Both the position numbers and the translations under genes were made by a program. A stretch of DNA of 64,000 nucleotides from contig SUYA01000007.1 of NCBI GenBank assembly GCA_015060695.1, positions 62,001 to 126,000 on the forward strand. Reading direction: 5' to 3'. The stretch is from Mediterranea massiliensis (lineage in GTDB: Bacteria > Bacteroidota > Bacteroidia > Bacteroidales > Bacteroidaceae). Positions within the stretch are counted from its first letter, which is position 1. Each line of letters opens with the position of its first letter. Shown here one piece after another: positions 37,059 to 45,839 of this stretch. The notes beneath the pieces are model-generated. The model made no database searches. It was not told where the DNA came from and saw only the letters and a list, made by a program, of their open reading frames with translations.

Positions 37059-39650
37059 ATGAATTTCAACAATTTTACAATCAAAGCGCAAGAGGCGGTG
37101 CAAGAAGCCGTCAACTTGGTACAAGCACGCGGACAACAAGCCATCGAAGCTATCCACCTGCTGCAAGCCGTAATGAAAACCGGCGAAAATGTTACGAAGT
37201 TCATCTTCCAGAAACTGGGTATGAACGGGCAACAAGTAGCTCTGGTCGTAGAACGTCAAATAGAGTCTTTGCCTAAAGTATCGGGAAGCAATCCCTACTT
37301 AAGTCGCGAAGCTAACGAAGTGTTGCAACGTGCCATCACCCTATCGAAGGAAATGGGCGACGAATTTGTTTCCATCGAACCGATACTGCTGGCATTATTG
37401 CTTGTCAATAGTACTGCGGCTCATATTCTACGTGACGCCGGCATGAACGAAAAAGAATTGCGAAGTGCCATTAACGAACTACGTAAAGGAGAACGGGTTA
37501 CCTCTCAATCAAGCGAAGATACTTATCAGTCATTAGAGAAATATGCCATCAATCTTTGTGAAGCTGCTCGCAACGGTAAATTAGACCCTGTCATCGGACG
37601 AGATGAGGAGATTAGGCGTGTACTTCAAATTTTGAGCAGACGTACCAAGAATAATCCTATCTTGATAGGCGAACCGGGTACCGGAAAGACAGCTATTGTA
37701 GAAGGATTGGCCCACCGCATTTTGCGTGGTGACGTACCCGAAAACTTGAAAAATAAACAGGTTTATTCGCTCGACATGGGTGCCCTGGTAGCTGGCGCCA
37801 AGTATAAAGGTGAGTTTGAAGAGCGTCTCAAGGCAGTCATCAACGAAGTAAAGAACTCGTCTGGAGACATTATTCTCTTCATCGACGAAATACACACCTT
37901 AGTAGGTGCTGGAAAGGGAGAAGGTGCCATGGATGCAGCCAACATACTGAAGCCGGCTTTGGCTCGTGGCGAACTGAGAAGCATCGGTGCCACTACGCTC
38001 GACGAGTATCAGAAGTACTTCGAAAAGGATAAGGCACTGGAACGACGCTTTCAGATTGTGATGGTCAACGAACCGGACGTTTTGAGCACCGTCTCCATCC
38101 TACGCGGATTGAAGGAACGATACGAAAGCCACCACCATGTACGCATCAAAGACGATGCCATCATTGCAGCTGTAGAGTTGAGCAACCGTTACATTACCGA
38201 TCGTTTTTTACCCGACAAAGCAATAGATTTGATGGACGAAGCGGCAGCAAAACTACGCATGGAGGTAGATTCTGTACCTGAGGAACTGGACGAAATTTCA
38301 CGAAAAATTAAGCAATTAGAGATAGAACGTGAGGCCATTAAACGCGAGAACGATACTGCCAAATTAGAACAAATAGGCAAGGAATTGGCCGAACTGAAGG
38401 AACAAGAGGCTTCGCACAAAGCCAAATGGCAAAGCGAAAAGGCTTTGATTGACCGCATCCAACAGAGTAAGGAAGAAATAGAAACCTTGAAGTTTGAAGC
38501 CGACAAGGCCGAACGCGAAGGTGACTATGGACGAGTGGCCGAGATACGTTATGGAAAGCTCCAAACGCTACAACAAAACATTGAAGATACACAACAGAAA
38601 CTTAAACAGATGCAGGGCGACAATGCGATGATAAAAGAAGAGGTAGATGCCGAAGATATTGCCGACGTAGTATCACGCTGGACGGGAATTCCCGTCAGCA
38701 AGATGTTGCAAAGCGAACGCGAAAAACTGCTACACTTAGAACACGAACTGCACTTGCGGGTAGTGGGACAAGACGATGCTATCCGTGCCGTCAGCGATGC
38801 CGTACGCCGAAGTCGTGCCGGACTACAAGACCCCAAACGGCCCATCGGTTCATTCCTCTTTCTGGGTACTACCGGTGTGGGAAAGACCGAACTTGCAAAG
38901 GCATTGGCCGAGTTCCTGTTCGATGACGAAAGCATGATGACTCGCATTGACATGAGCGAGTATCAAGAAAAGCACAGTGTAAGCCGATTGGTCGGAGCAC
39001 CTCCGGGATATGTGGGCTACGACGAAGGCGGACAACTGACCGAAGCCGTTCGCCGCAAGCCCTACTCCGTAGTATTATTCGACGAGATTGAAAAGGCTCA
39101 TCCCGACGTGTTCAACACGCTGTTGCAAGTATTGGATGATGGTCGCTTGACTGACAATAAAGGACGTACCGTTAACTTTAAGAATACCATCATCATCATG
39201 ACCAGCAATATGGGTAGTAGCTACATACAAAGCCAGATGGAGAAACTAAACAACCAGAATCGCGAAACGGTTATCGAAGAAACACGCCAGCAAGTAATGA
39301 ATCTGCTGAAGCAGAACATTCGCCCCGAATTTCTTAACCGCATTGACGAAACCATCCTCTTCCTGCCATTGACTGAGGAAGAAATCAAGGAGATTGTAAC
39401 CTTGCAAATCAAGCAAGTACAGGGAATGTTGATGGGTAACGGCATTGAATTGAAGTTGAGTGACCAAACCATCGAATTCTTGACACGTGTGGGATATGAC
39501 CCGGAATTCGGGGCACGTCCCGTAAAGCGAGCCATCCAAAACTACCTACTCAACGACTTGTCGAAGCAACTGCTTGCCGGCAAAGTAGATAGAAATCATC
39601 CTATTGCAGTTGATGTAAATACAGATGGTAGTGGGTTGATTTTCAGTTAA
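37059..39650 (+). CDS. clpB: Disaggregase chaperone ClpB
   Basis: 863 residues, normal ClpB size. N-terminal Clp repeat domain, first AAA+ module with Walker A GEPGTGKT near 204-211, the long middle coiled coil (about 400-525, rich in Glu, Lys and Gln) that separates ClpB from ClpA, and second AAA+ module with [16 protein letters not shown] near 603. It rescues aggregated proteins with DnaK, using ATP. A good ribosome site AAAGGAG precedes the ATG at 37059, which decides the start over the long upstream open frame (from 36777). No known heat-shock promoter was recognised. Confidence 0.96.
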   Translation: MNFNNFTIKAQEAVQEAVNLVQARGQQAIEAIHLLQAVMKTGENVTKFIFQKLGMNGQQVALVVERQIESLPKVSGSNPYLSREANEVLQRAITLSKEMGDEFVSIEPILLALLLVNSTAAHILRDAGMNEKELRSAINELRKGERVTSQSSEDTYQSLEKYAINLCEAARNGKLDPVIGRDEEIRRVLQILSRRTKNNPILIGEPGTGKTAIVEGLAHRILRGDVPENLKNKQVYSLDMGALVAGAKYKGEFEERLKAVINEVKNSSGDIILFIDEIHTLVGAGKGEGAMDAANILKPALARGELRSIGATTLDEYQKYFEKDKALERRFQIVMVNEPDVLSTVSILRGLKERYESHHHVRIKDDAIIAAVELSNRYITDRFLPDKAIDLMDEAAAKLRMEVDSVPEELDEISRKIKQLEIEREAIKRENDTAKLEQIGKELAELKEQEASHKAKWQSEKALIDRIQQSKEEIETLKFEADKAEREGDYGRVAEIRYGKLQTLQQNIEDTQQKLKQMQGDNAMIKEEVDAEDIADVVSRWTGIPVSKMLQSEREKLLHLEHELHLRVVGQDDAIRAVSDAVRRSRAGLQDPKRPIGSFLFLGTTGVGKTELAKALAEFLFDDESMMTRIDMSEYQEKHSVSRLVGAPPGYVGYDEGGQLTEAVRRKPYSVVLFDEIEKAHPDVFNTLLQVLDDGRLTDNKGRTVNFKNTIIIMTSNMGSSYIQSQMEKLNNQNRETVIEETRQQVMNLLKQNIRPEFLNRIDETILFLPLTEEEIKEIVTLQIKQVQGMLMGNGIELKLSDQTIEFLTRVGYDPEFGARPVKRAIQNYLLNDLSKQLLAGKVDRNHPIAVDVNTDGSGLIFS

Positions 39651-39734
39651 TTGTTTCATCATTTCAAAGAGCGTGCTATATAGAGAGTTTACGAAAGTGA
39701 AGTTTGATGCAACAAAGATAAATCTCTTTCAACA

Positions 39735-39770
39735 AATGCGCAACAGGCCAAAGTCCGTTGCGCATTGTTT
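39735..39770 (+). terminator. Terminator of clpB
   Basis: AATGCGCAAC (39735-39744) pairs with GTTGCGCATT (39757-39766) across a 12-base loop, followed by GTTT. Confidence 0.75.
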
Positions 39771-39846
39771 TACTCTTACAACGTTAAAACAACACTGGTT
39801 ATCAAGTTTTTACAAAACCCGTTTTACCCCTACCGGTTTATTCTGC

Positions 39847-39954
39847 CGGAAATGCACGCACGGAGCATCGGGAATGCACACGATTATAGGAGTAACTGCG
39901 CACACTAACTATCACCAGTGCGCACACTTCCGACACTCCGTGCGTGCATTTCCG
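39847..39954. repeat. 19-bp perfect inverted repeat
   Basis: CGGAAATGCACGCACGGAG (39847-39865) is repeated inverted at 39936-39954, with 70 bp between. The interior has two direct copies of TGCGCACAC. G+C-rich compared with its surroundings. Confidence 0.85.
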
Positions 39955-39976
39955 ATAAACAATAAGATATACCAAA

Positions 39977-40212
39977 CATTTTTTAACTTTGTAACATTGT
40001 AACATGTTACAAACTGTGTATCCTATATACACCTCCTCCGCTAAAAAAATATATCTTATAAAATATATTTAATATAAATATAATAATATATTATATTTAT
40101 ATTAAAACATTGTATTTAAGATGATTAACTTAAAAAGAGGAAGAACACCGGAAAGGGGTAGATAAAGAGATAAGGTTTGTAACATGTTACAATGTTACAA
40201 AGTTAAAAAATG
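39977..40212. repeat. 38-bp perfect inverted repeat enclosing an A+T palindrome
   Basis: The left arm (39977-40014) and right arm (40175-40212) are exact reverse complements over 38 bp. Each arm contains the 16-bp palindrome TTGTAACATGTTACAA. Between them is 160 bp of very A+T-rich DNA holding another palindrome with 16-bp arms (40068-40083 and 40091-40106, 7-bp centre). No transposase or open frame lies inside and no clear target duplication flanks it. Confidence 0.85.
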
Positions 40213-40352
40213 ATTAAAAACAGTTCTCGGTTAAATAAACAATATTTACAATACAAATACTTATTTCACGATGAAATGGGGCAAAAATGTTGCTCAAGGA
40301 ATAATAAATATAAAGGAACTAAAGAAACTAATCAAGAATTTTGCGTAAACAA

Positions 40353-40394
40353 AAAAGTTGGAAGAAGCAACATTTACTGCCTTTTCCAACTTTT
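40353..40394 (-). terminator. Terminator of the nusB-DUF5606 operon
   Basis: AAAAGTTGGAA (40353-40363) pairs with TTCCAACTTTT (40384-40394), loop 20. On the minus strand it is followed by a T run (40346-40352), 20 bases after the DUF5606 stop. Confidence 0.75.
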
Positions 40395-40413
40395 CATTAT
40401 AAAAAAAGTGCCT

Positions 40414-40830
40414 TTATTCGGCCGATTCTTCATCTTCTACAGTTTCAAAATCGGTATTTCCGGTAGTTACCAGCAGGTTATACCAAGAAATTAACTTTTT
40501 AATATCCGACAAATGTACACGGTCGCGATCGTATGTCGGTAGTACTTCGGCCATGAAATCACGCAATTCGTCGGGCGAAGCCTTCTTTAAATCGAGCGCA
40601 ATGGATGCACCGTTTTCTTTCTTTTTGATAGAAATCAATACCTCTTGCAAAGGCACATCTTCATCATCGGTGTACATGGCAATATCGCCTAATGAGATGA
40701 TTTTATCGCTTCCATATGCCGGAAAACGTTTTTTGTCAAGCAATGACTCAACGATAAGCATATTTTTTCCTTGTGAAACAAGCTTGTACAATCCGGACTT
40801 TCCCGAAATAGATAGAATAGTCTTCAACAT
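40414..40830 (-). CDS. DUF5606 protein
   Basis: 138 residues starting MLKTILSISGKSGLYKLVSQ. Small soluble protein with a beta-rich N-terminus and helical C-terminus (SDIKKLISWYNLLV), conserved in Bacteroidetes as DUF5606. No catalytic motif. It is last in the group nusB, yajC, ybbR, coaE, DUF5606, though a gap of 65 bp and a possible own -7 box (TACATTTG, minus, 40884-40891) suggest part of its expression is separate. Function unknown. Confidence 0.85.
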   Translation of the reverse strand: MLKTILSISGKSGLYKLVSQGKNMLIVESLLDKKRFPAYGSDKIISLGDIAMYTDDEDVPLQEVLISIKKKENGASIALDLKKASPDELRDFMAEVLPTYDRDRVHLSDIKKLISWYNLLVTTGNTDFETVEDEESAE

Positions 40831-40895
40831 TTTTAAAATATAAATTTTTAAATTATGAATTATAGTTTATAACACAATGGCGACAAATGTATATA

Positions 40896-41480
40896 TTATT
40901 TCTGAGATAGCGAAGCAATTAATTGTAAAACTTGAGGCATAATAGGCAACTCATTATCATTCATAAGAATAGTCTGCGATGCTTTCCGTCTGGCCTCATC
41001 GGCCATTTGCGCCTTCACTCGCTGTTCCACTTGCTGACGGGTGGCATTATCTCGTTGCATGGTGCGAAGGATACGAACTTCTAACGGTGCATCTACCATG
41101 ACTACCCTATCAACTTCATCGACAAATCCGGATTCAACCAAAATTGCAGATTCGATAGCCACCAGTTTTTTATCCCGATTGCTCTGACACCATGCACGAA
41201 AGTCTTCTCGTACACGAGGATGTATAATGGCATTTACACGCCGAGCATGTTCGGCATCGGCAAAAAGATAGGATGCCAACATCGGTTTATTCAGTGTATC
41301 AGCTTGATAAATACCTTCACCTAACAAAGCTATCAATCCGTTACGTATAGTAGCATCGGTAACCGTCAATCGTTTGGCCGCAATATCTGAATTATAGACA
41401 GGTACTCCCAACAATTCGAACAACTTGGAAACAACACTTTTCCCACTCCCGATACCACCTGTTATACCTATCTTAATCAT
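40896..41480 (-). CDS. coaE: Dephospho-CoA kinase
   Basis: 194 residues. The P-loop GGIGSGKS lies at residues 8-15, followed by YNSDIAAKRL and the HPRVREDF block of CoaE. It makes CoA from dephospho-CoA and ATP, the last step of CoA synthesis. ATG at 41480 chosen because it places the P-loop as in the family; it overlaps the ybbR stop by 8 bp. Confidence 0.95.
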   Translation of the reverse strand: MIKIGITGGIGSGKSVVSKLFELLGVPVYNSDIAAKRLTVTDATIRNGLIALLGEGIYQADTLNKPMLASYLFADAEHARRVNAIIHPRVREDFRAWCQSNRDKKLVAIESAILVESGFVDEVDRVVMVDAPLEVRILRTMQRDNATRQQVEQRVKAQMADEARRKASQTILMNDNELPIMPQVLQLIASLSQK

Positions 41481-42504
41481 GGGGCAGAGTGCTATTTGAT
41501 GATTGTTCAATCAAAAAGTCTATTTGAGAAGGAGAAATGCGCACGTTTGTTACTCCATCAGGAATTTCTCCTAACTGCAAGGTGTATTTCTCTGAGCCTA
41601 ACTTCTGTAACTCCTCATATGGTACATAAATCCGAAAGGCTGAAGCATCAACTTGACGATAACGACTCATACCCAATTGGAAAGATATCTGCACTTTAGA
41701 AGGGAAAGCACGCAATGTTTTACCAACAGGAAATCCCACTCCAATCAAAGGAACCTCCAACGTTTGCTCCATATATATATCGGTAGGAAAAACAGTCTCG
41801 ACAACCGACGGCACGTATTTTACTCCCTTGGGCATCCGAAGGGGTTGCGTCACACGCATCGTATCAGTAATTTCATCTATGTTCAAAGAAGTGGTATAGG
41901 CCGCTGTAATAGTATCTAACACCTGTGAGGGTGCATACACTTGGACTGAATCGGGTATAAATATTGTATCAGAAACATAATAGCGGCGCGCTGCATTGAC
42001 ATATCCGGCAAAACGTACAGGTACTCGTTTGGAACTTCCCATGGAGTAAATATAATCTAAGGTGTCGGGATTGAAATGTTGGATAGAAGTTGATGCCCGC
42101 AGTTGTGTCTGCAACTTCTTTTTTAACACATCGGATAATATGCGCACATGATTATCTGAATTTCTCGATTCAGAAAATTCTATCGTTATCGGATAAAAGC
42201 CTTTACCCAGCATGTAATTCAAAAGGACGGTTCCCTTATCTTTGAGACGAACACTTATTTTGGATACCGGCTCGGAAGTTATTACAACATTATCGGGAAC
42301 ATCACGCATCCGTACGGGTACTGAAAATTCGGCTTCGTAATCGTTATCCAATGTCTGTATCATCCAAAAGCCTCCTGCTATTAGGAAAAAAAACAGAAAA
42401 ACAAAGAACTCCCTACTCTTTTCACTAAGCAGGAAGTCCTTTATTTGAATTGTTAACTTCTGGGAAGTTCTTCTTATACTCCTCTTTTCCAACATAAGCT
42501 TCAA
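41473..42504 (-). CDS. YbbR-like domain protein
   Basis: 343 residues: a short cytoplasmic N-terminus, one membrane helix (about 33-50) and a series of YbbR-like beta domains outside (FSVPVRMRDVPDNVVI, VPVRFAGYVNA, EVPLIGVGFPVG). In Firmicutes YbbR (CdaR) regulates the c-di-AMP cyclase; no such cyclase gene is present in this window, so the role here is open. It is placed between yajC and coaE, 6 bp from the former, as usual in Bacteroidetes. Confidence 0.88.
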   Translation of the reverse strand: MKLMLEKRSIRRTSQKLTIQIKDFLLSEKSREFFVFLFFFLIAGGFWMIQTLDNDYEAEFSVPVRMRDVPDNVVITSEPVSKISVRLKDKGTVLLNYMLGKGFYPITIEFSESRNSDNHVRILSDVLKKKLQTQLRASTSIQHFNPDTLDYIYSMGSSKRVPVRFAGYVNAARRYYVSDTIFIPDSVQVYAPSQVLDTITAAYTTSLNIDEITDTMRVTQPLRMPKGVKYVPSVVETVFPTDIYMEQTLEVPLIGVGFPVGKTLRAFPSKVQISFQLGMSRYRQVDASAFRIYVPYEELQKLGSEKYTLQLGEIPDGVTNVRISPSQIDFLIEQSSNSTLPHD

Positions 42505-42510
42505 GCTCTA

Positions 42511-42822
42511 TCACTTTGTGGCCTGAGTATCTCCGGCTGTTGCGTAGATAGAGTTTTTGTCGATGCGGATTTTTACATTCTTGTCTATCTCTAACAGCAC
42601 ATGACTATCGCCAATTTCCTTAATCACGCCATAAATGCCACCAGCGGTAATCACTTGTTGATTTACCTGCAAAGACTTTCGAAAGTTTTGTATTTCTTTC
42701 TGCTTTTTGTTCTGCGGACGAATCATAAAGAAATACATAATGGCAAACATGGCAATGAGCATAATCCACATCATGCTACCATTTCCGGCAGGAACCGGAG
42801 CTTGTAATAAAGATAAAATCAT
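42511..42822 (-). CDS. yajC: Preprotein translocase subunit YajC
   Basis: 103 residues with one N-terminal membrane helix (MMWIMLIAMFAIMYFFMIRPQ) followed by the charged NKKQKEIQNFRKSLQ stretch and a small beta domain (ITAGGIYGVIKEIGD). YajC works with SecDF at the Sec translocon in the inner membrane. Gap to nusB is 27 bp. Confidence 0.95.
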   Translation of the reverse strand: MILSLLQAPVPAGNGSMMWIMLIAMFAIMYFFMIRPQNKKQKEIQNFRKSLQVNQQVITAGGIYGVIKEIGDSHVLLEIDKNVKIRIDKNSIYATAGDTQATK

Positions 42823-42849
42823 ATTCGTTTCTATTTGTTAGTTAGTAAA

Positions 42850-43776
42850 TTAATTCTTTGTTAATTTGTTTTCAGATTTCAGTACTTTGACAATACCATC
42901 CAACGTTCCGTTCACAAAGCTACCGCTCTTCAATGTACTATACACCTTAGCAATATCTACATATTCATTCAGCGTTACACTGATAGGAATATTAGGGAAA
43001 CTGAGCAATTCGGCTAACGCACATTGCATAACCACTACATCCATGAAAGCCACACGTTCCAAATCCCAATTTCGTGTATTCTCACTAATAAGATGGCGGT
43101 AGTAATCGCTATTAAGGATTGTACGACGGAAGAGACGACGAGCAAACTCACGATCTTCTTCATCTTTGAATTCCGGAAGGAGTTCTTGATTGGCTCCGTT
43201 CTTTTCGTCGAAACGTTTTATGGTTTTCAAAACAAACGTGTCAACCACCTGTTTGTCATCATTCCAATAAAGACTTTGGTCTTCCAATAATCCATCCAAA
43301 TCTTCATTATTAAAGATGAGTGTCTTATAAAGTTTACGCCACAATTCGCGATCGGCTTCATACGACTTATCTTCTGACGCCATATATTCTTTATAGGTGT
43401 CTGAAGCTATAATTTTTTCATAAAGTGCTTTCACAAAATCTTCTTCATTTACCCACGAACGTTTTTGATTGGCAACGTAATCCTGCAATTGTTTGTTCAC
43501 TTCCAACTGGGCAATAAACTTATTTTCCACAAATTTCATATTGGGATACAATTCCTCTGGAGTAGGAGCTAACTTGGCTTTTCCTGCGTCAATCCGTTTT
43601 TGTGCATAGTTTGTTATGGCCACCATAAGCAGCAACAAGTAATTGTAGAGGTCGTAAGCCTTGGACAAGCTGAAAAACAACTCTTTTTCGGCTGCATCCA
43701 AATTTTTGCTGCCATTTTGATAGTAAGCATATACAATTTGTATAATCTTAAGACGGATAAGAACTCTGTTAATCAT
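42850..43776 (-). CDS. nusB: Transcription antitermination factor NusB (long form)
   Basis: 308 residues, about twice the E. coli protein. The N-terminus MINRVLIRLKIIQIVYAYYQ and the C-terminal half (RRTILNSDYYRHLI, ILLEYVDIAKVYS-type block at VTLNEYVDIAKVYST) carry the NusB fold, with a helical insertion in the middle. Long NusB is normal in Bacteroidetes. It binds boxA RNA with S10 for rRNA antitermination. First gene of the minus-strand operon. Confidence 0.9.
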   Translation of the reverse strand: MINRVLIRLKIIQIVYAYYQNGSKNLDAAEKELFFSLSKAYDLYNYLLLLMVAITNYAQKRIDAGKAKLAPTPEELYPNMKFVENKFIAQLEVNKQLQDYVANQKRSWVNEEDFVKALYEKIIASDTYKEYMASEDKSYEADRELWRKLYKTLIFNNEDLDGLLEDQSLYWNDDKQVVDTFVLKTIKRFDEKNGANQELLPEFKDEEDREFARRLFRRTILNSDYYRHLISENTRNWDLERVAFMDVVVMQCALAELLSFPNIPISVTLNEYVDIAKVYSTLKSGSFVNGTLDGIVKVLKSENKLTKN

Positions 43777-43809
43777 ATGATATAAATGTCTAATATTTAT
43801 TTAACGCTG

Positions 43810-43841
43810 CAAAAATAGACATTTTTAATGAGTTTACACAA
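43810..43841 (-). promoter_or_regulatory. Promoter of the nusB operon
   Basis: TATTTTTG (43810-43817, minus strand) with TTG (43839-43841) 21 bp upstream; the -7 box ends 33 bases before the nusB ATG. Confidence 0.55.
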
Positions 43842-43887
43842 CGAAAAGCACTTTTTTATTAGCAAAGTCCATAATCCGTCTTTTTTC

Positions 43888-43919
43888 TTTTGACGGTTGA
43901 AAAAAAATCATCACTTTTG
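43888..43919 (+). promoter_or_regulatory. Promoter of the DUF3276 gene
   Basis: TTTTG (43888-43892), a 19-bp gap, and CACTTTTG (43912-43919), a one-base variant of the -7 box. It shows that the open frame start at 43890 is not the real start. Confidence 0.5.
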
Positions 43920-43967
43920 CGAACTCAAAAACAAAAAGTATATAAACCAAATTTTATAGTGAAGATT

Positions 43968-44348
43968 ATGGAAGAGTTGAAAAAACAAAACGGTGCAGAA
44001 CTAAACGAAAAAGAAATTGTATTCTCACAATCAGTAAAAGCCGGAAAACGTATCTACTATATTGACGTAAAGAAAAGCCGGAAAGACGATATGTTTTTGG
44101 CCATCACCGAAAGCAAGAAGATTGTAACCAACGAAGGTGATGAGGCGCAAGTAAACTTCGAAAAGCATAAGATATTCTTATATAAAGAAGATTTTGAAAA
44201 ATTCACCAACAGCCTGCAAAAGGCAATACAATTCATCGAGTCGGTACAAGGCAGCTACAACCGCCCTGCCCCCGAAAAAGACAAAGGAGCTAACGAGAAT
44301 GATACAATTGGCTTTGGCGAAGAAATAAAGCTAGATATTGAATTTTAA
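43968..44348 (+). CDS. DUF3276 / PUR-alpha-like nucleic acid-binding protein
   Basis: 126 residues from the ATG at 43968 (MEELKKQNGAELNEKEIVFS). The KAGKRIYYIDVKKSRKDDMFLAITE block and the second KHKIFLYKEDFEKFTNSLQKAI block form a PUR repeat, as in the DUF3276 family of Bacteroidetes; PUR proteins bind single-stranded DNA or RNA. The upstream in-frame start at 43890 is inside the promoter. C-terminal tail is acidic. Specific target unknown. Confidence 0.85.
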   Translation: MEELKKQNGAELNEKEIVFSQSVKAGKRIYYIDVKKSRKDDMFLAITESKKIVTNEGDEAQVNFEKHKIFLYKEDFEKFTNSLQKAIQFIESVQGSYNRPAPEKDKGANENDTIGFGEEIKLDIEF

Positions 44349-44359
44349 ACGAATAAATA

Positions 44360-44390
44360 TTTGATAATTCAAAAAGAAGCAGTACTTTTG
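44360..44390 (+). promoter_or_regulatory. Promoter of rplY
   Basis: TTTG (44360-44363), exactly 19 bp, and TACTTTTG (44383-44390), a near-perfect match to the Bacteroides consensus. Transcription should start near 44395, at the left edge of the structured leader. Confidence 0.8.
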
Positions 44391-44396
44391 CACCGC

Positions 44397-44450
44397 TTTT
44401 TGCAACATCAGGTGGGAAACCACATCGTGTGATGGTGAATTAAGCAAAAA
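44397..44450 (+). promoter_or_regulatory. Structured 5' leader RNA of rplY (candidate autoregulatory element)
   Basis: TTTTTGC (44397-44403) can pair with GCAAAAA (44444-44450), closing a structure in which CATCA (44406-44410) pairs with TGGTG (44433-44437). Inside, two hairpins compete: GTGG-GAAA-CCAC (44412-44423, GNRA loop) and CACA-TCG-TGTG (44421-44431) share CAC. Ribosomal protein genes often have such leaders bound by their own protein; that this one binds L25 is inference. Confidence 0.5.
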
Positions 44451-44490
44451 AACAACTTAATTTAGAGTAACACAAAAAAATTATTAAACA

Positions 44491-45087
44491 ATGAAATCAA
44501 TCGAAGTAAAAGGAACTGTAAGAACCATTGCAGAACGTTCTTCAGAACAAGCAAAAGCCTTGAAAACCATCCGTAAGAACAACAGTGTACCTTGTGTACT
44601 TTATGGTAACGGCGAAAACGTACATTTCACAGTAACCAACGAAGGTTTGCGTAACTTGGTTTACACTCCTCACATCTATGTAGTAAACCTTGACATTGAT
44701 GGTAAACAAGTAAAGGCTATCATGAAAGATATCCAATTCCACCCTGTAAAGGATACTATCCTCCACGTTGACTTCTACCAAATTACCGAAGAAAAGCCCA
44801 TCGTTATGGAAGTACCCGTACAATTGGAAGGTTTGGCAGAAGGTGTAAAAGCCGGTGGTAAGCTCTCACTCCAAATGCGTAAGCTGAAAGTGAAAGCACT
44901 TTACAACAACATTCCTGAAAAGTTGGTTATCAACGTAGCCCACTTGGGTCTTGGTAAAACAATTAAAGTTGGCGAACTGAACTTCGACAACATAGAACTG
45001 CTCAATGCAAAAGACGCTGTAGTTTGCGCTGTTAAGTTGACTCGTGCTGCACGTGGTGCTGCCGCAGCTGCTGCCGCAGGCAAATAA
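44491..45087 (+). CDS. rplY: 50S ribosomal protein L25 (Ctc form)
   Basis: 198 residues, the long Ctc/TL5-type L25 with an N-terminal 5S rRNA-binding beta-barrel (about 5-95; VPCVLYGNGENVHF, HVDFYQI) and a C-terminal extension (VPVQLEGLAEGVKAGG). The last residues are an unusual alanine-rich tail (ARGAAAAAAAGK). It binds 5S rRNA in the large subunit. Own promoter and leader are described upstream, and a terminator follows. Confidence 0.95.
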   Translation: MKSIEVKGTVRTIAERSSEQAKALKTIRKNNSVPCVLYGNGENVHFTVTNEGLRNLVYTPHIYVVNLDIDGKQVKAIMKDIQFHPVKDTILHVDFYQITEEKPIVMEVPVQLEGLAEGVKAGGKLSLQMRKLKVKALYNNIPEKLVINVAHLGLGKTIKVGELNFDNIELLNAKDAVVCAVKLTRAARGAAAAAAAGK

Positions 45088-45122
45088 TCGAGCAAAGAAC
45101 ATATAGACTATATAACAAAGCA

Positions 45123-45172
45123 AGAGCGGATTTATCGCGGACAAAGCTGCGACAATCCGCTCTCCTTTTATC
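45123..45172 (+). terminator. Terminator of rplY
   Basis: AGAGCGGATT (45123-45132) pairs with AATCCGCTCT (45154-45163), with an inner stem TCGCGG/CTGCGA, followed by CCTTTTA. Confidence 0.85.
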
Positions 45173-45275
45173 CATCAAGTAAAATAATATGTTCCACCAG
45201 TTAGGAAAATACATTTCCCATATAAGGAAAAAATATTTTCCAAGTAAGGGAAAATCCGAAGCAATAAAAAACGAA

Positions 45276-45839
45276 ATGAAATACCTGATAGTAGGATTAG
45301 GAAACATAGGCCCCGAATATCACGAAACCCGCCACAACATAGGTTTCATGGTAGTCGATGCAATGGCCAAAGCCGCCGGTATCAGTTGGAAAGACGGACG
45401 ATACGGCTTTACCACTACTCTCTCCGTCAAAGGGCGACAACTTATTCTGTTAAAACCTTCTACTTATATGAACCTTAGCGGTAATGCAGTGCGTTATTGG
45501 ATGCAGAAGGAGAAGATTGAACTGGAGAACATGCTTGTGGTAGTCGATGACCTGGCCCTACCCTTCGGTACGTTACGATTGAAAGGAAAAGGTAGCGATG
45601 CCGGTCACAACGGATTAAAGCATATTGCACAAATCCTGGGCACGCAAGCTTATGCACGCCTGCGTTTCGGCATTGGAAATGACTTTCCACGCGGCACACA
45701 AGTGGATTATGTATTGGGAAAATTCACCGACGAAGACTGGAAGACAATGGATGAGCGACTGGATACAGCCGGACAAATCGTAAAAAGTTTCTGCTTGGCC
45801 GGCATCAACATCACCATGAACCAATTCAACAAGAAATGA
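45276..45839 (+). CDS. pth: Peptidyl-tRNA hydrolase
   Basis: 187 residues from the ATG at 45276, the standard Pth length; an upstream start at 45189 would add 29 residues of low-complexity sequence. Key residues of the E. coli enzyme are found in place: Asn10, His20 in ETRHNIGF, Asp in VVVDDLALP (91-92) and Asn112 in [11 protein letters not shown]. It frees tRNA from dropped-off peptidyl-tRNA. The stop overlaps the ATG of the S4 gene by four bases. Confidence 0.96.
   Translation: MKYLIVGLGNIGPEYHETRHNIGFMVVDAMAKAAGISWKDGRYGFTTTLSVKGRQLILLKPSTYMNLSGNAVRYWMQKEKIELENMLVVVDDLALPFGTLRLKGKGSDAGHNGLKHIAQILGTQAYARLRFGIGNDFPRGTQVDYVLGKFTDEDWKTMDERLDTAGQIVKSFCLAGINITMNQFNKK

Larger units (their letters stand above)
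39651..40413. other. Gene-free, structure-rich intergenic region
   Basis: About 760 bases between clpB and the DUF5606 gene. Two open frames (39673-40002 and 40210-40494) have no coding signs and overlap repeats, so they are left out. Contents: clpB terminator (39735-39770), a 19-bp inverted repeat (39847-39954), a 38-bp inverted repeat with an A+T-rich palindrome inside (39977-40212), and the terminator of the minus-strand operon (40353-40394). Confidence 0.7.

Noticed and set aside
39847..40212. Replication origin or parS site
   Set aside because: A+T-rich and palindromic, but no DnaA-box cluster, no dnaA or parAB neighbours, and the palindrome TTGTAACATGTTACAA does not match the known parS TGTTTCACGTGAAACA. 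Left as an unexplained repeat.
39673..40494. Open frames 39673-40002 (+) and 40210-40494 (+) after clpB
   Set aside because: They run through inverted repeats and terminators, have no ribosome site, and the second overlaps the DUF5606 gene on the other strand. No coding character was seen.
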